Below the pieces are notes generated by a model. The model did not search any database, was not told the DNA's origin, and saw only the letters and a list, made by a program, of their open reading frames with translations. Shown one piece after another: positions 1-8,925 of a DNA stretch of 64,000 nt. Every line of letters starts with the position of its first letter. Within the stretch, counting starts at the first letter, position 1. Both the position numbers and the translations under genes were made by a program. Location of the stretch: contig NZ_CP090371.1 of the NCBI RefSeq assembly GCF_021431925.1, positions 2,666,001 through 2,730,000 on the forward strand, given 5' to 3'. The DNA comes from Halobaculum sp. CBA1158. GTDB taxonomy: Archaea > Halobacteriota > Halobacteria > Halobacteriales > Haloferacaceae.

Positions 1-67
1 CGAGTTCGGTGCCGTCGGAGCCCATGACGGCTTTTCCCGAGAGGTTCTCGGCGAGGATGTCTGCCAT
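1..67 (-). CDS. PRC-barrel domain protein, 3' part beyond window
   Basis: Only the first 22 codons are inside the window. They read MADILAENLSGKAVMGSDGT and onward, which I recognise as the start of the small haloarchaeal PRC-barrel protein (a beta-barrel fold shared with photosynthetic reaction centre H subunit and RimM). The cellular role of the haloarchaeal protein is not established. The ATG lies 25-31 bases downstream of a TATA-like box, which fits a leaderless transcript. It diverges from the kinase gene that follows. The identification rests on the N-terminal signature only. Confidence 0.75.
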   Translation of the reverse strand, partial: MADILAENLSGKAVMGSDGTEL

Positions 68-91
68 ACCCACGACCACAGACGCGACGGT

Positions 92-98
92 CATAAAC
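92..98 (-). promoter_or_regulatory. TATA-like box of the PRC-barrel gene
   Basis: On the minus strand the bases read CGTTTATG, centred about 28 bases before the ATG at 67. This is the usual spacing for a leaderless haloarchaeal gene. Confidence 0.55.
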
Positions 99-189
99 GC
101 CACGCTGGCGTCCGTCCGACCGGCCCGACGGGGCGACGGCGTCGCCGGAGTCGAAAATACCGTATCGGGTACGGTGAACAGATCCCACA

Positions 190-196
190 GATATAT
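190..196 (+). promoter_or_regulatory. TATA-like box of the first kinase gene
   Basis: GATATATC lies about 30 bases before the ATG at 225 in otherwise GC-rich DNA. It decides the start: an earlier in-frame ATG at 9 would lie upstream of this promoter and inside the divergent PRC-barrel gene. Confidence 0.6.
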
Positions 197-224
197 CGAC
201 CGACGGGGGTACACACGGTCACAG

Positions 225-1385
225 ATGGGTAGGCCAGACCCGCCGGATGGCGGGACGTCGAGTCGACGAACGCTCCCGCTACCGTCGCTTATCTCGGCCG
301 GCGGCGGACTCCTCCTGCTGGTGGCGATCGCGCAGGGGGTCCGCGCGTTCACTACGGGGGAGGAAGCGCTGGTCGTGCTGCTGGATTTCGTGTTCGTCGC
401 CGCCCCCGCCGTGGCCTTCGTGTACACCGGCCTGTGGATGCCGCGATCGGCGATCGCCAGGACTCGGTATCCGCGTATCCTCGCGTGGTCGTTCGGCGGG
501 ATCGCGGTCATGTACGGCTTCATCCTGTTGCGCGACGTGCATCCCGGCGTCAGCGCCGAGTGGACGGTCGGGACGCAGGCGATCGCGTTGACGATCGGCT
601 CGATCGGGGGGTTGCTGATCGGCGTCGAGGAGACGAAGGCGACGATACGCACCGAACAACTGGAGGAACGCACGCGCGAACTCGAGGCGAACGAGCGGGA
701 GCTCACCCGCCACAACGAGCAGCTGGAACGCTTCGCGAGCGTGATCTCTCACGACCTCCGCAACCCGCTGAACGTCGCGCAGGGTCACCTCGCGCTGGCC
801 CGCGAGGAGCGCGACGACGAGCGCCTGCGGACCGTCGCGGACGCACACGACCGGATGGAGGCGCTGATCGAGGACGTGCTGGAGCTCGCGCGCCAGGGCG
901 AGGGGATCAGCGACACCGAGCCGGTCGGGCTCGCGGGGCTTGCGGACCGCTGCTGGGAGACGGTGGCGACCGCCGAGGCGACGCTGTCGGTCGAGACGGC
1001 CGCGACCGTCCGGGCCGACTCCGACCGCCTGCGGCAACTCCTCGAGAACCTGTTCGGGAACGCCATCGAGCACGGCGGCTCCAACGTGACCGTGACCGTC
1101 GGCGCGATCGAGGGTGACAGCGGCGACGGCGACAGTAACGGCGACAGCGACAGCGACGGCGACGGCTTCTACGTCGCCGACGACGGGCCCGGGATCCCCG
1201 AAGGCGTCCGGGAATCGGTGTTCGAGAGCGGCTACTCGACCGACGACGACGGGACCGGGTTCGGCCTCGCGATCGTCGCGGAGATCGTCGGGGCCCACGG
1301 GTGGGAGATCCGCGCGACCGAGAGCGCCGAGGGCGGGGCCCGCTTCGAGATCACCGGCGTCACGGTCGACGCTGACGGCGAGTAG
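225..1385 (+). CDS. Membrane sensor histidine kinase (orphan)
   Basis: 386 aa. The N-terminal 140 residues hold several hydrophobic segments (for example ISAGGGLLLLVAIA and VAFVYTGLW), so the sensor part is in the membrane with no recognisable extracellular domain. A coiled linker rich in Glu/Arg follows, then HisKA with phospho-acceptor His near residue 176 (ISHDLRNPLN). The HATPase domain has N box NAIEHGG, G1 DDGPGIP and G2 GTGFGLAIV. A run of Gly/Asp/Ser codons (1113-1165) is inserted between the N box and G1, which looks like expansion of a GACAGCGGC-type repeat. No response regulator is adjacent. The catalytic core closely resembles the GAF kinase at 28.2-29.9 kb, so the two are probably paralogues with different sensor modules. 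The signal is unknown. Confidence 0.88.
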   Translation: MGRPDPPDGGTSSRRTLPLPSLISAGGGLLLLVAIAQGVRAFTTGEEALVVLLDFVFVAAPAVAFVYTGLWMPRSAIARTRYPRILAWSFGGIAVMYGFILLRDVHPGVSAEWTVGTQAIALTIGSIGGLLIGVEETKATIRTEQLEERTRELEANERELTRHNEQLERFASVISHDLRNPLNVAQGHLALAREERDDERLRTVADAHDRMEALIEDVLELARQGEGISDTEPVGLAGLADRCWETVATAEATLSVETAATVRADSDRLRQLLENLFGNAIEHGGSNVTVTVGAIEGDSGDGDSNGDSDSDGDGFYVADDGPGIPEGVRESVFESGYSTDDDGTGFGLAIVAEIVGAHGWEIRATESAEGGARFEITGVTVDADGE

Positions 1386-1544
1386 CCGGCGACGGCGACG
1401 ACGACGGACCGACCCGCCCGCGACGGACTGGCCCGCCGGCGACGCCGCGTCGCGTCCGGCGGTCGACGGAGTCGAAGCCCTTACTTCGCGTCCGCGGTTC
1501 GGTACCCACAGGAACCGTTCTTCGCCGCAGAGAGGGATTCAGCC

Positions 1545-3368
1545 ATGTCAGACACCAACTCGGACGCCGACGCATCGACCGACGCCGGCCCGCTTCGCAC
1601 GCCGATCGTGGCGGTGCTGGGCCACGTCGACCACGGAAAGACCACGCTGCTCGACCGCATCCGCGGCTCCGCCGTCCAGGAGGGCGAGGCCGGCGCGATC
1701 ACCCAGCACATCGGGGCGACCGCGGTCCCGCTCGACACCATCTCGGAGATGGCCGGCTCGCTGGTCGATCCGACGGACTTCGACCTGCCCGGGCTGCTGT
1801 TCATCGACACGCCGGGACACCACTCCTTTTCGACGCTCCGGTCCCGAGGCGGCGCGCTGGCGGACATCGCCGTGCTCGTCGTCGACGTGAACGACGGCTT
1901 CCAGCCACAGACCGAGGAGGCGATCAACATCCTCAAGCGCACCGGCACGCCGTTCGTCGTCGCCGCCAACAAAGTCGACACGACGCCCGGGTGGAATCCG
2001 CAGGACGGAGAGCCGATCCAGCGGTCGCTGGAGGCGCAGTCAGACCGCGCTGAAGACCGGCTCAACGAGAACCTCTACGAGCTGATCGGCGATCTCTCGG
2101 AGGCGGGCTTCTCCGCGGACTTCTACTGGCGCGTCCAGGACTTCCGCTCGAACATCGGCGTCGTGCCGGTGTCGGCGCTGACGAGCGAGGGGATCCCGGA
2201 CCTCCTCACCGTCCTCATGGGCCTGTCCCAGCGGTACATGAAAGAGGACATGTCCGTCGACGTGAGCGGCCCCGGCGTCGGGACGGTGTTGGAGGTGAAA
2301 GACGAGCGCGGCTTCGGCGCGACGCTGGACGTGGTGCTGTACGACGGGGTCGTCCGCGAGGGCGACACGATCGTCGTCGGCGGCCGCGACGAGCCGATCG
2401 TCACCGAGGTCCGCGCCCTGTTGCAGCCCCGTCCGAACGCCGAGATCCGCGCCGAGAAGCAGTTCGAGCGCGTCGAGGAGGTCCGCGCGGCGGCGGGCGT
2501 GAAGATCGCCGCGCCCGACCTCGACGACGCGATGTCGGGCGCGCCGGTCCGGGTCGTCCGCGGCGACGACGAGGCGGCGCTGGAGGCGGTCAAACGCGAG
2601 GTTCGTGAGGAACTCGCCAAGATCGAGGTCGACACCGCCGAGGACGGCGTCGTCGTCAAGGCCGACACCCTCGGCAGCCTGGAGGCGATGGCCAACGCCC
2701 TCGACGAGGCCGAGGTGCCGATCCTCCGGGCCGAGGTCGGCGACATCGCCCCGCGGGACGTGACGGTGGCCGAGACGGCAAAGGAGTCCAAACACCAGGT
2801 GATCCTCGGGTTCAACGTCGACGTACTGCCCGACGCCGAGGAGGCGCTGGAGCACAGCGACGTGCGCCTGTTCGCCGACGACGTGATCTACCAGCTCGTC
2901 GAGGAGTACGACGAGCACGTCGCCGACCTGGAGCGCGCCCAACAGGAGAACGTCCTCGAGAAGATCACGAGACCGGCGCGCTTCCGGATCCTCGAGGACC
3001 ACACCTTCCGGCAGAACGACCCGGCGGTCGTCGGCGTCGAGGTCGTCTCCGGAACCGTCCAGAACAACCGTTCGGTCGCGAAGTTCGAGGGGAGCGAGCC
3101 GAACCGCGTCGGCACCCTCTCGGGCATCCAACACCAGGGCGACGACGTGGAGTCGGCGCAGGCGGGCGAGCGCGTCTCCGTCGCCATCGACGGCCCCACG
3201 GTGGGTCGCCAGATCGAGGAGGGCGACGAGCTGTGGATCGAGTTGCCCGAGAAGCACGCGAAGATCCTCGAACAGGAACTCGCCTCGGAGATCCGCGCCG
3301 ACGAGATCGAGGCACTAAAGGCGTATCTGGAGAAGCGTCGGAAGACGGACCCGTTCTGGGGGAAGTAG
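1545..3368 (+). CDS. infB: Translation initiation factor aIF5B (IF-2 homologue)
   Basis: 607 aa, the normal archaeal length. It is the GTPase that promotes subunit joining and initiator tRNA placement. G1 GHVDHGKT is at residues 26-33, G3 DTPGHH at about 88-93 and G4 NKVD at about 144. Beta-barrel domain II, domain III ([13 protein letters not shown] region) and the C-terminal barrel that contacts initiator tRNA follow in order. The ATG has a purine-rich AGAGGG 10-16 bases upstream, and a TATA-like CCTTAC lies near 1480, so unlike most neighbours this gene probably has a leader of about 35-40 bases. It ends facing the convergent DUF5811 gene. The assignment is secure. Confidence 0.97.
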   Translation: MSDTNSDADASTDAGPLRTPIVAVLGHVDHGKTTLLDRIRGSAVQEGEAGAITQHIGATAVPLDTISEMAGSLVDPTDFDLPGLLFIDTPGHHSFSTLRSRGGALADIAVLVVDVNDGFQPQTEEAINILKRTGTPFVVAANKVDTTPGWNPQDGEPIQRSLEAQSDRAEDRLNENLYELIGDLSEAGFSADFYWRVQDFRSNIGVVPVSALTSEGIPDLLTVLMGLSQRYMKEDMSVDVSGPGVGTVLEVKDERGFGATLDVVLYDGVVREGDTIVVGGRDEPIVTEVRALLQPRPNAEIRAEKQFERVEEVRAAAGVKIAAPDLDDAMSGAPVRVVRGDDEAALEAVKREVREELAKIEVDTAEDGVVVKADTLGSLEAMANALDEAEVPILRAEVGDIAPRDVTVAETAKESKHQVILGFNVDVLPDAEEALEHSDVRLFADDVIYQLVEEYDEHVADLERAQQENVLEKITRPARFRILEDHTFRQNDPAVVGVEVVSGTVQNNRSVAKFEGSEPNRVGTLSGIQHQGDDVESAQAGERVSVAIDGPTVGRQIEEGDELWIELPEKHAKILEQELASEIRADEIEALKAYLEKRRKTDPFWGK

Positions 3369-3399
3369 CTCCCGATCTGACGCGCGTACTGCGGTCTGA

Positions 3400-3425
3400 G
3401 GTTTCGATAGCGTCCAACTGAAACC
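3400..3425. terminator. Inverted repeat between convergent genes
   Basis: GGTTTC at 3400-3405 is repeated inverted as GAAACC at 3420-3425, just past the infB stop. An overlapping GCGGT/ACCGC pair offers an alternative stem. The position between two convergent genes suits transcript ends, but archaeal terminators do not need a hairpin, so the role is inferred. Confidence 0.35.
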
Positions 3426-3484
3426 GCATGACTGCGAGGGAAATCGGAGGAATTGGCCGGGCTATCGAAGCCGAAGCGCCGCGA

Positions 3485-3865
3485 CTACCGCGCGGTCGGT
3501 TCGAGGTCGTCGCCGACGGCGGACATGACCTGGGCGGCGGCGCTGGCGGCGAGGCCACGGGCGACCTCCTCGCGGTCCTCGGCGTCGAGGCCGGACTCGA
3601 CGTCCTCGATGTCGGGCGCGAAGCCCGCCGAGACGGGGTGGCCCACCGGCGGTCGGACGGCGACGGTGGCCTCGGGGCCGCCGGAGCCGTAGGAGAGTTC
3701 GGAGCCGACGGCGTAGCCGTCGGGTAGGTACGACTCTGTGCGCGTGACGATGTTGGCGACGGCGCGCCGGAGCGCGTCCTTCTGGTCGGTCGTGAGGTCG
3801 ACCTCCTCGGGCCGACCCGCGTCGACGACGCCGGGTGCCCCCGCGTAGGGGTTGTTGCCGTTCAT
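3485..3865 (-). CDS. Haloarchaeal conserved protein (DUF5811-like)
   Basis: 126 aa, soluble and acidic, beginning MNGNNPYAGAPG. I recall this family as DUF5811, present across haloarchaea and of unknown function; no search was run. The C-terminal half (SAGFAPDIEDVESGLDAED and onward) is helical and Ala/Glu rich. The start is chosen from the promoter. An upstream in-frame ATG at 3898 lies inside the TATA-like element itself (CTTTATGAA on the minus strand, 3894-3901), whereas the ATG at 3865 lies 29 bases after it. Convergent with infB. Confidence 0.75.
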   Translation of the reverse strand: MNGNNPYAGAPGVVDAGRPEEVDLTTDQKDALRRAVANIVTRTESYLPDGYAVGSELSYGSGGPEATVAVRPPVGHPVSAGFAPDIEDVESGLDAEDREEVARGLAASAAAQVMSAVGDDLEPTAR

Positions 3866-3893
3866 CAGATACGCCCTCGCTTGGCGGCTTTCG

Positions 3894-3901
3894 TTCATAA
3901 A
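3894..3901 (-). promoter_or_regulatory. TATA-like box that fixes the DUF5811 start
   Basis: The minus strand reads TTTATGAA. The ATG inside it is an apparent start codon that cannot be used if this is the promoter. The next ATG at 3865 has leaderless spacing. Confidence 0.55.
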
Positions 3902-3974
3902 GCCGTCGGCGGTGGTGAACTGGACGCGGATAGAGGGGTGCAGACGAGCGCCGACCGGCCGACCGAGCCGGGAC

Positions 3975-3988
3975 GACTCGGCCGAGTC
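3975..3988. terminator. 14-base perfect palindrome after the lipoprotein gene
   Basis: GACTCGGCCGAGTC equals its own reverse complement and lies 4 bases past the stop codon of the minus-strand lipoprotein gene. It may mark the transcript end or a protein site; neither is shown by the sequence. Confidence 0.3.
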
Positions 3989-3992
3989 GCGG

Positions 3993-5039
3993 TCACCGAA
4001 GCTTCCAGACGCGCTTGGCCGGATCGGGAAGCTCCGAGGCCCCGAGGTAGGATCCGGGTCCGAACCGGAAGTAGAAGTACAGCGGGGAGGCGTCGCTCGG
4101 AACCTCGTACGCGAACGTGTACGCGTGTTCGCCCGGTTCGAGCGACATCGTGGCGGTCAGCCGGCGATCGTTCTCGTAGAACGACTGTCGCGGGGAGTGG
4201 CGCGAGCGGCCGTCGGCGAACTTGATCCCCCAGCGGGTACCCAACACCTCGATCGTCTCGTCACGCTCGTTGACGAGGGTCGCGTCGACGAGGACGAACT
4301 CGTTGCCCTCGCCCGCCTGCCTGTCGAAGGCGGTTCTGGAGAACTCGACGGAGTCGACCGTGGCGGCGAGGCCGTACCCGCCGGATCTCACCCGCTCGCC
4401 GATCTCCGGATGTGACCGATCGAACTCCTGTCGAAGCGTCGGCCCGTCGGTCGTCGAGTCGAGCGCGACCTCCGCGGTCTCGACGCCGCCGAAGTGGTCG
4501 GGATCGAGATCGAATCGAGCCGTCAAAGTGGCGTCGGTCGGCACCTCGTAGATCTGTCTGGCCCGTTCGACCTCTCCCGGGACGAGGACGGCCGCGAGCG
4601 GGCGGTTCTCGATCCCGCCGAACTTCGAGTCGTACGTCTCGCCCGTCCCGTCGACGAGCCTCGGGGAGTGTGTGTGGAACGCGTACCGTGGCGAGTCGCT
4701 GGCGTTCGCGACGGCGAACCGGAGGGTGAGGAACTCGTTGACCTCGCCGGGTTGGGTGCCGTCGAAGGAGTCCGCGCGGTCGATCGACTCGACGACGAGT
4801 CGGAGGTTCCGGCCGCGGACGAGTCCGCCGACGGCCGTCTCGACCGTGGACTCGACCTCGATCGGTTCGTCCGTCGGCGAGGCCGTGTCGGCGTCGGTCG
4901 GTGACCCGTCCGTCGCGGTGTCTGCGTCTGTCGCGGTGTCTGCGTTCGTGCCGCTGTCCGAGCTCCCGCCGGACGAACAGCCGGCGAAGGAAGTCGCCGT
5001 CGCCGCAGCGCCGATCGAGAGGAACGTTCGCCTCCGCAT
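3993..5039 (-). CDS. Tat lipoprotein with two DUF4352-like domains
   Basis: 348 aa. The N-terminus MRRRTFLSIGAAATATSFAGC has the twin-arginine motif and a lipobox Cys near residue 21, so it should be exported folded by Tat and anchored outside by a lipid. A low-complexity Thr/Asp/Ala linker (residues about 25-60) follows. Two similar immunoglobulin-like halves come next: one around LRLVVESIDRADSFDG to FDLDPDHFG, the other around YGLAATVDSVEFSRTAF to the end. Each has a region of the form NEFLTLRFAV or NEFVLVDATL, typical of DUF4352. Such proteins are extracellular and their ligands are unknown. It stands alone between DUF5811 and the arginine decarboxylase. Confidence 0.8.
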   Translation of the reverse strand: MRRRTFLSIGAAATATSFAGCSSGGSSDSGTNADTATDADTATDGSPTDADTASPTDEPIEVESTVETAVGGLVRGRNLRLVVESIDRADSFDGTQPGEVNEFLTLRFAVANASDSPRYAFHTHSPRLVDGTGETYDSKFGGIENRPLAAVLVPGEVERARQIYEVPTDATLTARFDLDPDHFGGVETAEVALDSTTDGPTLRQEFDRSHPEIGERVRSGGYGLAATVDSVEFSRTAFDRQAGEGNEFVLVDATLVNERDETIEVLGTRWGIKFADGRSRHSPRQSFYENDRRLTATMSLEPGEHAYTFAYEVPSDASPLYFYFRFGPGSYLGASELPDPAKRVWKLR

Positions 5040-5094
5040 ACCCCACCGATGTACACCGACTTGACAAGTAAGTTGCCCCGTGCGGGCCGACCAG

Positions 5095-5577
5095 TCAGGC
5101 GATCGGCTCGCCCTCGCCGTAGGCGGCGACGACGACGGCGGCGACGAACGCCCCCTCGTCGGTCTCGACGGTGGCGACGCGCGTCTCCTCGTCGTCGAAG
5201 GTCCACTCGCGGAGGTCCCGGCCCGCGGCCAGCCCCTCGCGGACGGTCTCGCGGACGGCGTCGGCGTCGGTGCCCTCGGCCTCGTAGAACAGCCCCGGGC
5301 CCGGGCCGGTCGCCCAGCCCAGACACGCGGTGACGGCGTCCGTGTCGTGGGCGTCGGCGGGCGTCGCCGACGCGTGCGCCTGGACGACCGTCAGGCGGTC
5401 GCCCGGCGACCCCAGGTCCGGGACGGTCTCGACGGACCTGACGGTCGCGTCGGCGGGGACGACCGACGAGACGACGACGAGGTTGAAGTCGCCGACCCCG
5501 GCGTCGGCGAGGGCGGCGTCGTAGGCGGCCAGCTCGGTGGGCCCGCGGCCGACGCCGGCGGCGACGTGGATCTCCAT
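5095..5577 (-). CDS. pdaD: Pyruvoyl-dependent arginine decarboxylase
   Basis: 160 aa, the usual length. It converts arginine to agmatine. In archaea agmatine feeds polyamine synthesis and is the substrate of TiaS for the agmatidine wobble base of tRNA-Ile2. The proenzyme cleaves itself between two serines to make the pyruvoyl cofactor; VVVSSVVPADA near residues 34-44 is that site. The C-terminal AYGEGEPIA also fits the family. Monocistronic, with a spacer containing a short tandem duplication upstream. Confidence 0.9.
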   Translation of the reverse strand: MEIHVAAGVGRGPTELAAYDAALADAGVGDFNLVVVSSVVPADATVRSVETVPDLGSPGDRLTVVQAHASATPADAHDTDAVTACLGWATGPGPGLFYEAEGTDADAVRETVREGLAAGRDLREWTFDDEETRVATVETDEGAFVAAVVVAAYGEGEPIA

Positions 5578-5668
5578 GTCGGAGAACGCGCGGGAGGCCG
5601 AAAGTGCGTGTCGGATCGCGGTCGCGGCCGGGGGACCACCGCGTCGGTGCGACGGTGCGACGCCGGGT

Positions 5669-5707
5669 CGACGGTCGGTTCCGGGCGCGCCGACGGTCAG
5701 TTCCGGG
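5669..5707. repeat. Short tandem duplication in a spacer
   Basis: A 17-base unit (CGACGGTCRGTTCCGGG) occurs at 5669-5685 and 5691-5707, one base differing. It lies between pdaD and pan. Similar two- or three-copy duplications occur in other spacers of this window. Confidence 0.7.
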
Positions 5708-5767
5708 GTCGCAGTCGCTGGCGAACGCGAGCGGATCGAAAGGACGCGCCGCGGGTCGGAGCCGTCG

Positions 5768-7003
5768 TCAGTACTGGTAGCGACCGAACTCGCCGTCGTT
5801 GAACACGGGGCCCTCGTCGTCGGTCTCGACCTTCTCGCGGGCCCGGTCGAAGTCCTCGCGGCGGACGGTCGTGCGCTCGTCGCGGATGGCGAACATTCCC
5901 GCCTCCGTGGCGAGCGCGGCGATGTCCGCGCCCGAGTAGTCCTCGAGTTGGAGCGCGAGGTCGGCGAACTCCACGTCGTCGGCGACGTTCATGTCTTCGG
6001 TGTGGATCTCGAGGACGCGCTCGCGACCCTCGGGCCCGGGCTTCGGCACCTCGATGAGTCGGTCGAACCGACCCGGACGGAGGATCGCCTCGTCGAGCAT
6101 GTCGAAGCGGTTGGTGGCGGCCATGATGCGCACCTCCCCGCGGTCGTCGAAGCCGTCCATCTCCGAGAGCAGCTGCATCATCGTGCGCTGGACCTCCGCG
6201 TCGCCGGAGGTCTTCGAGTCGGTCCGCTTGGCGGCGACGGCGTCGATCTCGTCGATGAAGATCACGGCGGGCTCGCGCTCGTTGGCGAGTTCGAACAGGT
6301 CACGCACCAGCCGCGCGCCCTCGCCGATGAACTTCCGGACGAGCTCGGAGCCGGCCATCTTGATGAAGGTGGCGTCGGTCTCGTTGGCGACGGCCTTCGC
6401 GAGCATCGTCTTGCCCGTCCCGGGCGGCCCGTGCAGCAGGACGCCGCTGGGCGGCTGGATGCCCACCTCGCGGAACTGTTCGGCGTTGACGAGCGGGTCC
6501 TCGACGGCCTCGCGGACGTCCCTGACCTGGTCGTCGATGCCGCCGATGTCGGCGTACTCCACCTCGGGGGAGGCGTCGACCTCCATCGCCTGCGCCCGGG
6601 CGTCGGTCTCGTCGTCGAGCACCGTCTGGACGCTGAAGGAGTCGTTGATCGCGACGCGGTCGCCCGCCTCCAGTTCGTCGTCGAGGCGAGAGGACAGCTC
6701 CGTGAGCACCTCCTGGTTGTTGCCGTGCTGTTTGATCACCGCGCCGTCCTCGGTGAGCTCCTCGACGGTAGCGATGTACAGCGATGAGGTCTTCAGCGTC
6801 TCGTTGCGCCGCTTGAGCTCGTCGACTTCCTCGCGGAGCTCGGTACGGCGGCCCTGGGCCTGTTCGAGGCGGTCGTCCAGCTCGTCGTTGACGCGGACGA
6901 TCCGCTCGAAGTGCTTGCGCAACGCCTCCAGGCGTTCCCCGTCGCTCATGTCGGGGTCGAGATCGAGGCGGGGGCGGTCTGGAAGGGACGGACTCCGAGA
7001 CAT
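5768..7003 (-). CDS. pan: Proteasome-activating nucleotidase (AAA ATPase)
   Basis: 411 aa. It is the hexameric ATPase that unfolds substrates and feeds them to the archaeal 20S proteasome. A coiled coil (about residues 20-70) and an OB domain (ETLKTSSLYIATVEEL and onward) are followed by the AAA module with Walker A GPPGTGKT near 193-200, Walker B FIDEIDA near 252, and sensor/arginine-finger region RPGRFDR. The C-terminus reads FGRYQY. The last residue is Tyr and the penultimate Gln, so it is not a textbook HbYX gate-opening tail, although aromatic residues are there. Start at 7003 is 26-33 bases after a TATA-like CATTAACG. Haloarchaea usually carry two Pan paralogues; which one this is cannot be told here. 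Confidence 0.95.
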   Translation of the reverse strand: MSRSPSLPDRPRLDLDPDMSDGERLEALRKHFERIVRVNDELDDRLEQAQGRRTELREEVDELKRRNETLKTSSLYIATVEELTEDGAVIKQHGNNQEVLTELSSRLDDELEAGDRVAINDSFSVQTVLDDETDARAQAMEVDASPEVEYADIGGIDDQVRDVREAVEDPLVNAEQFREVGIQPPSGVLLHGPPGTGKTMLAKAVANETDATFIKMAGSELVRKFIGEGARLVRDLFELANEREPAVIFIDEIDAVAAKRTDSKTSGDAEVQRTMMQLLSEMDGFDDRGEVRIMAATNRFDMLDEAILRPGRFDRLIEVPKPGPEGRERVLEIHTEDMNVADDVEFADLALQLEDYSGADIAALATEAGMFAIRDERTTVRREDFDRAREKVETDDEGPVFNDGEFGRYQY

Positions 7004-7028
7004 CTCTTGGTCACGGTTAGCGTCGGCC

Positions 7029-7036
7029 GTTAATGT
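7029..7036 (-). promoter_or_regulatory. TATA-like box of pan
   Basis: CATTAACG on the minus strand, 26-33 bases before the ATG at 7003, supports a leaderless transcript from the longest frame. Confidence 0.45.
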
Positions 7037-7122
7037 GGCTTTGGGTCCCGGGGGCGTTCGCCCCTCGTTCGGCCGACCCGACGTGAGGCCGATCGCGGCG
7101 ACTCCCGCGAACGGTCGCCGGG

Positions 7123-8925
7123 TTACAGTTCCAGCAGGGACTCGGCCTCGTCGAGGTAATCGTCGTAGACGGCGATGGCCGAGTCGATGGGCTCGCTGTC
7201 GGTCATATCGATGCCGGCGATCTCGAGCACGTCGATCGGGTACTCCGAGCCGCCCGCTCGCAGGGCCGCGCGGTACTCCTCGGCGGCGACCTCACCCTCG
7301 TCCTCGATGCGGTCGACGATCGCCGCGGCCGCCGAGATGCCCGTCGAGTACTGGTAGACGTAGAAGTTGTAGTAGAAGTGCGGGATCCGCATCCACTCGC
7401 GGCGGATGTGCTCGTCCACGTTCGCGTCGACGTGGCCGTAGAACTCCGCCTTCAGGTCGCCGTACAGTTCGTCGAAGACGTCGGGCGTCAGCGGCTTGCC
7501 GGCCTCGTCGTGCTCGTGGATCGCCTGCTCGAAGGCCGCGAACATCGTCTGGCGGAAGAGGGTCGAGCGGAAGCGTTCGAGGTACTGGTCGAGCGCGTGG
7601 ACCCGAAGCTCGTCGGAGTCGGCGTTCTCGAGCAGGTGCCTCGTGAGGAGCGTCTCGTTGACCGTGGAAGCGACCTCGGCGACGAAGATCTCGTAATCAG
7701 CGTACTGCCACGGCTGGGCGTCCTTCGCCAACTCGGAGTGCATAGAGTGACCCAGTTCGTGAGCCAGCGTGTACATCGAGGACACGTCGTCCTGGTAGTT
7801 CATCATGATGAACGGCTGGGTGTCGTAGGTGCCCGCAGAGTACGCGCCCGAGCGCTTCCCGCGGTTCTCGTACACGTCGACCCAGCGCGACTCCAGCCCC
7901 TCGGCCATGCGCTGCTGGTACTCCTCGCCGAGCGGCGCGACCGCCTCGACCACGTGCTCTTTGGCCTCCTCGTAGCTGATCTCGGGGCCCTCGTCGCCCG
8001 TCAGCGACATGTACAGGTCCCACATTTCGAGCGTGTCCACGTCCAGCGCCCGCCGCTTCAGGTCGGCGTGGCGGCCCAGCGAGTCGAGGTTGTCGCGGAC
8101 GGTGTCGACGAGCGTGTCGTACACCTCGACGGGGACGTTCGGGCCGTTCAGGGCAGCCTCACGAGCCGAATCGTAGTTGCGCGCCTCGGCCATCTTCACG
8201 TCCTTCTTGACGCTCTTGGCGAGCGTCGTGCCGACGGTGTTGCGGACGGTCTCCCACTCCGAGTAGAACTCCTCGTGGACGCGTTGGCGGAACTCGCGGT
8301 CCGGCTTCTGGAGCAGCGTCGTGAAGTTGCCCTGGGAGATCTCGACGTCGTCGCCTGCGGGGTCCTCCACCGTCGGGAACGTCATGTCCGCGTCCGACAG
8401 CATCGAGTACGCCTCGCTCGCGGCTCCGGTGACCTCGCTCAGGTCCGCGAGCAGCTCCTCCACCTCCGCCGAGCGCGTGTGCGGCTTCATCCGGAGCACG
8501 TCGTCGAGGAAGTGCTCGTACTCGGCGAGCGCCGGCTCCTCGTCGATCAGCTCTTCCACGTCGCTCCAGTCGAGTTCCTGGAGTTCGGGTTCGAGATAGC
8601 TGGACGCGCTCGACGCCTCCGCCGACAGCGCCTGCGCCTTCGAGGACATCGCCTGATACTCCTGGTCGCGGGTGTCCTCGTTCGAACGAAGCCGGGCGTA
8701 CGAGGTCACCTTCGACACCTCGCGGAACACCGCCTCGTAGGTGTCGAGCAGCTCGCGCAGCGTCGCCGCGCTCTCGGTCGCGCGACCCTCGTACGCGCGG
8801 AGGTCGTCGAGGCGCTCCTCACACTCCTCGTACGCCTCCTCCCACGCCCCGTCGTCGGCGTAGATGGAGTCGATGCTCCACTTGTACTCCGCGTCGATCT
8901 CGGATCGCTCGGGAACCGAACTCAT
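7123..8925 (-). CDS. pepF: Oligoendopeptidase F (M3B zinc peptidase)
   Basis: 600 aa, full length for PepF. This cytoplasmic zinc endopeptidase degrades peptides of roughly 7-20 residues, probably downstream of the proteasome. The zinc motif HELGHSMH (HExxH) is at about residues 390-397 and the third ligand region VAEVASTVNE follows about 25 residues later. N-terminal helical lobe from ERSEIDAEYKWSI onward. ATG at 8925 (MSSVPERSE) is preferred to an in-frame ATG at 8964, because the extension MARLTTAHGRDPY lacks family character and covers the likely promoter. It lies next to pan, so two proteolysis genes are neighbours but separately transcribed. Confidence 0.93.
   Translation of the reverse strand: MSSVPERSEIDAEYKWSIDSIYADDGAWEEAYEECEERLDDLRAYEGRATESAATLRELLDTYEAVFREVSKVTSYARLRSNEDTRDQEYQAMSSKAQALSAEASSASSYLEPELQELDWSDVEELIDEEPALAEYEHFLDDVLRMKPHTRSAEVEELLADLSEVTGAASEAYSMLSDADMTFPTVEDPAGDDVEISQGNFTTLLQKPDREFRQRVHEEFYSEWETVRNTVGTTLAKSVKKDVKMAEARNYDSAREAALNGPNVPVEVYDTLVDTVRDNLDSLGRHADLKRRALDVDTLEMWDLYMSLTGDEGPEISYEEAKEHVVEAVAPLGEEYQQRMAEGLESRWVDVYENRGKRSGAYSAGTYDTQPFIMMNYQDDVSSMYTLAHELGHSMHSELAKDAQPWQYADYEIFVAEVASTVNETLLTRHLLENADSDELRVHALDQYLERFRSTLFRQTMFAAFEQAIHEHDEAGKPLTPDVFDELYGDLKAEFYGHVDANVDEHIRREWMRIPHFYYNFYVYQYSTGISAAAAIVDRIEDEGEVAAEEYRAALRAGGSEYPIDVLEIAGIDMTDSEPIDSAIAVYDDYLDEAESLLEL

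Noticed and set aside
2040-3257. Long antisense frame opposite infB
   Set aside because: Composition is typical of reverse-strand shadow (Val/Leu/Asp/Arg repeats) and no motif is present; infB is unambiguous on the other strand.
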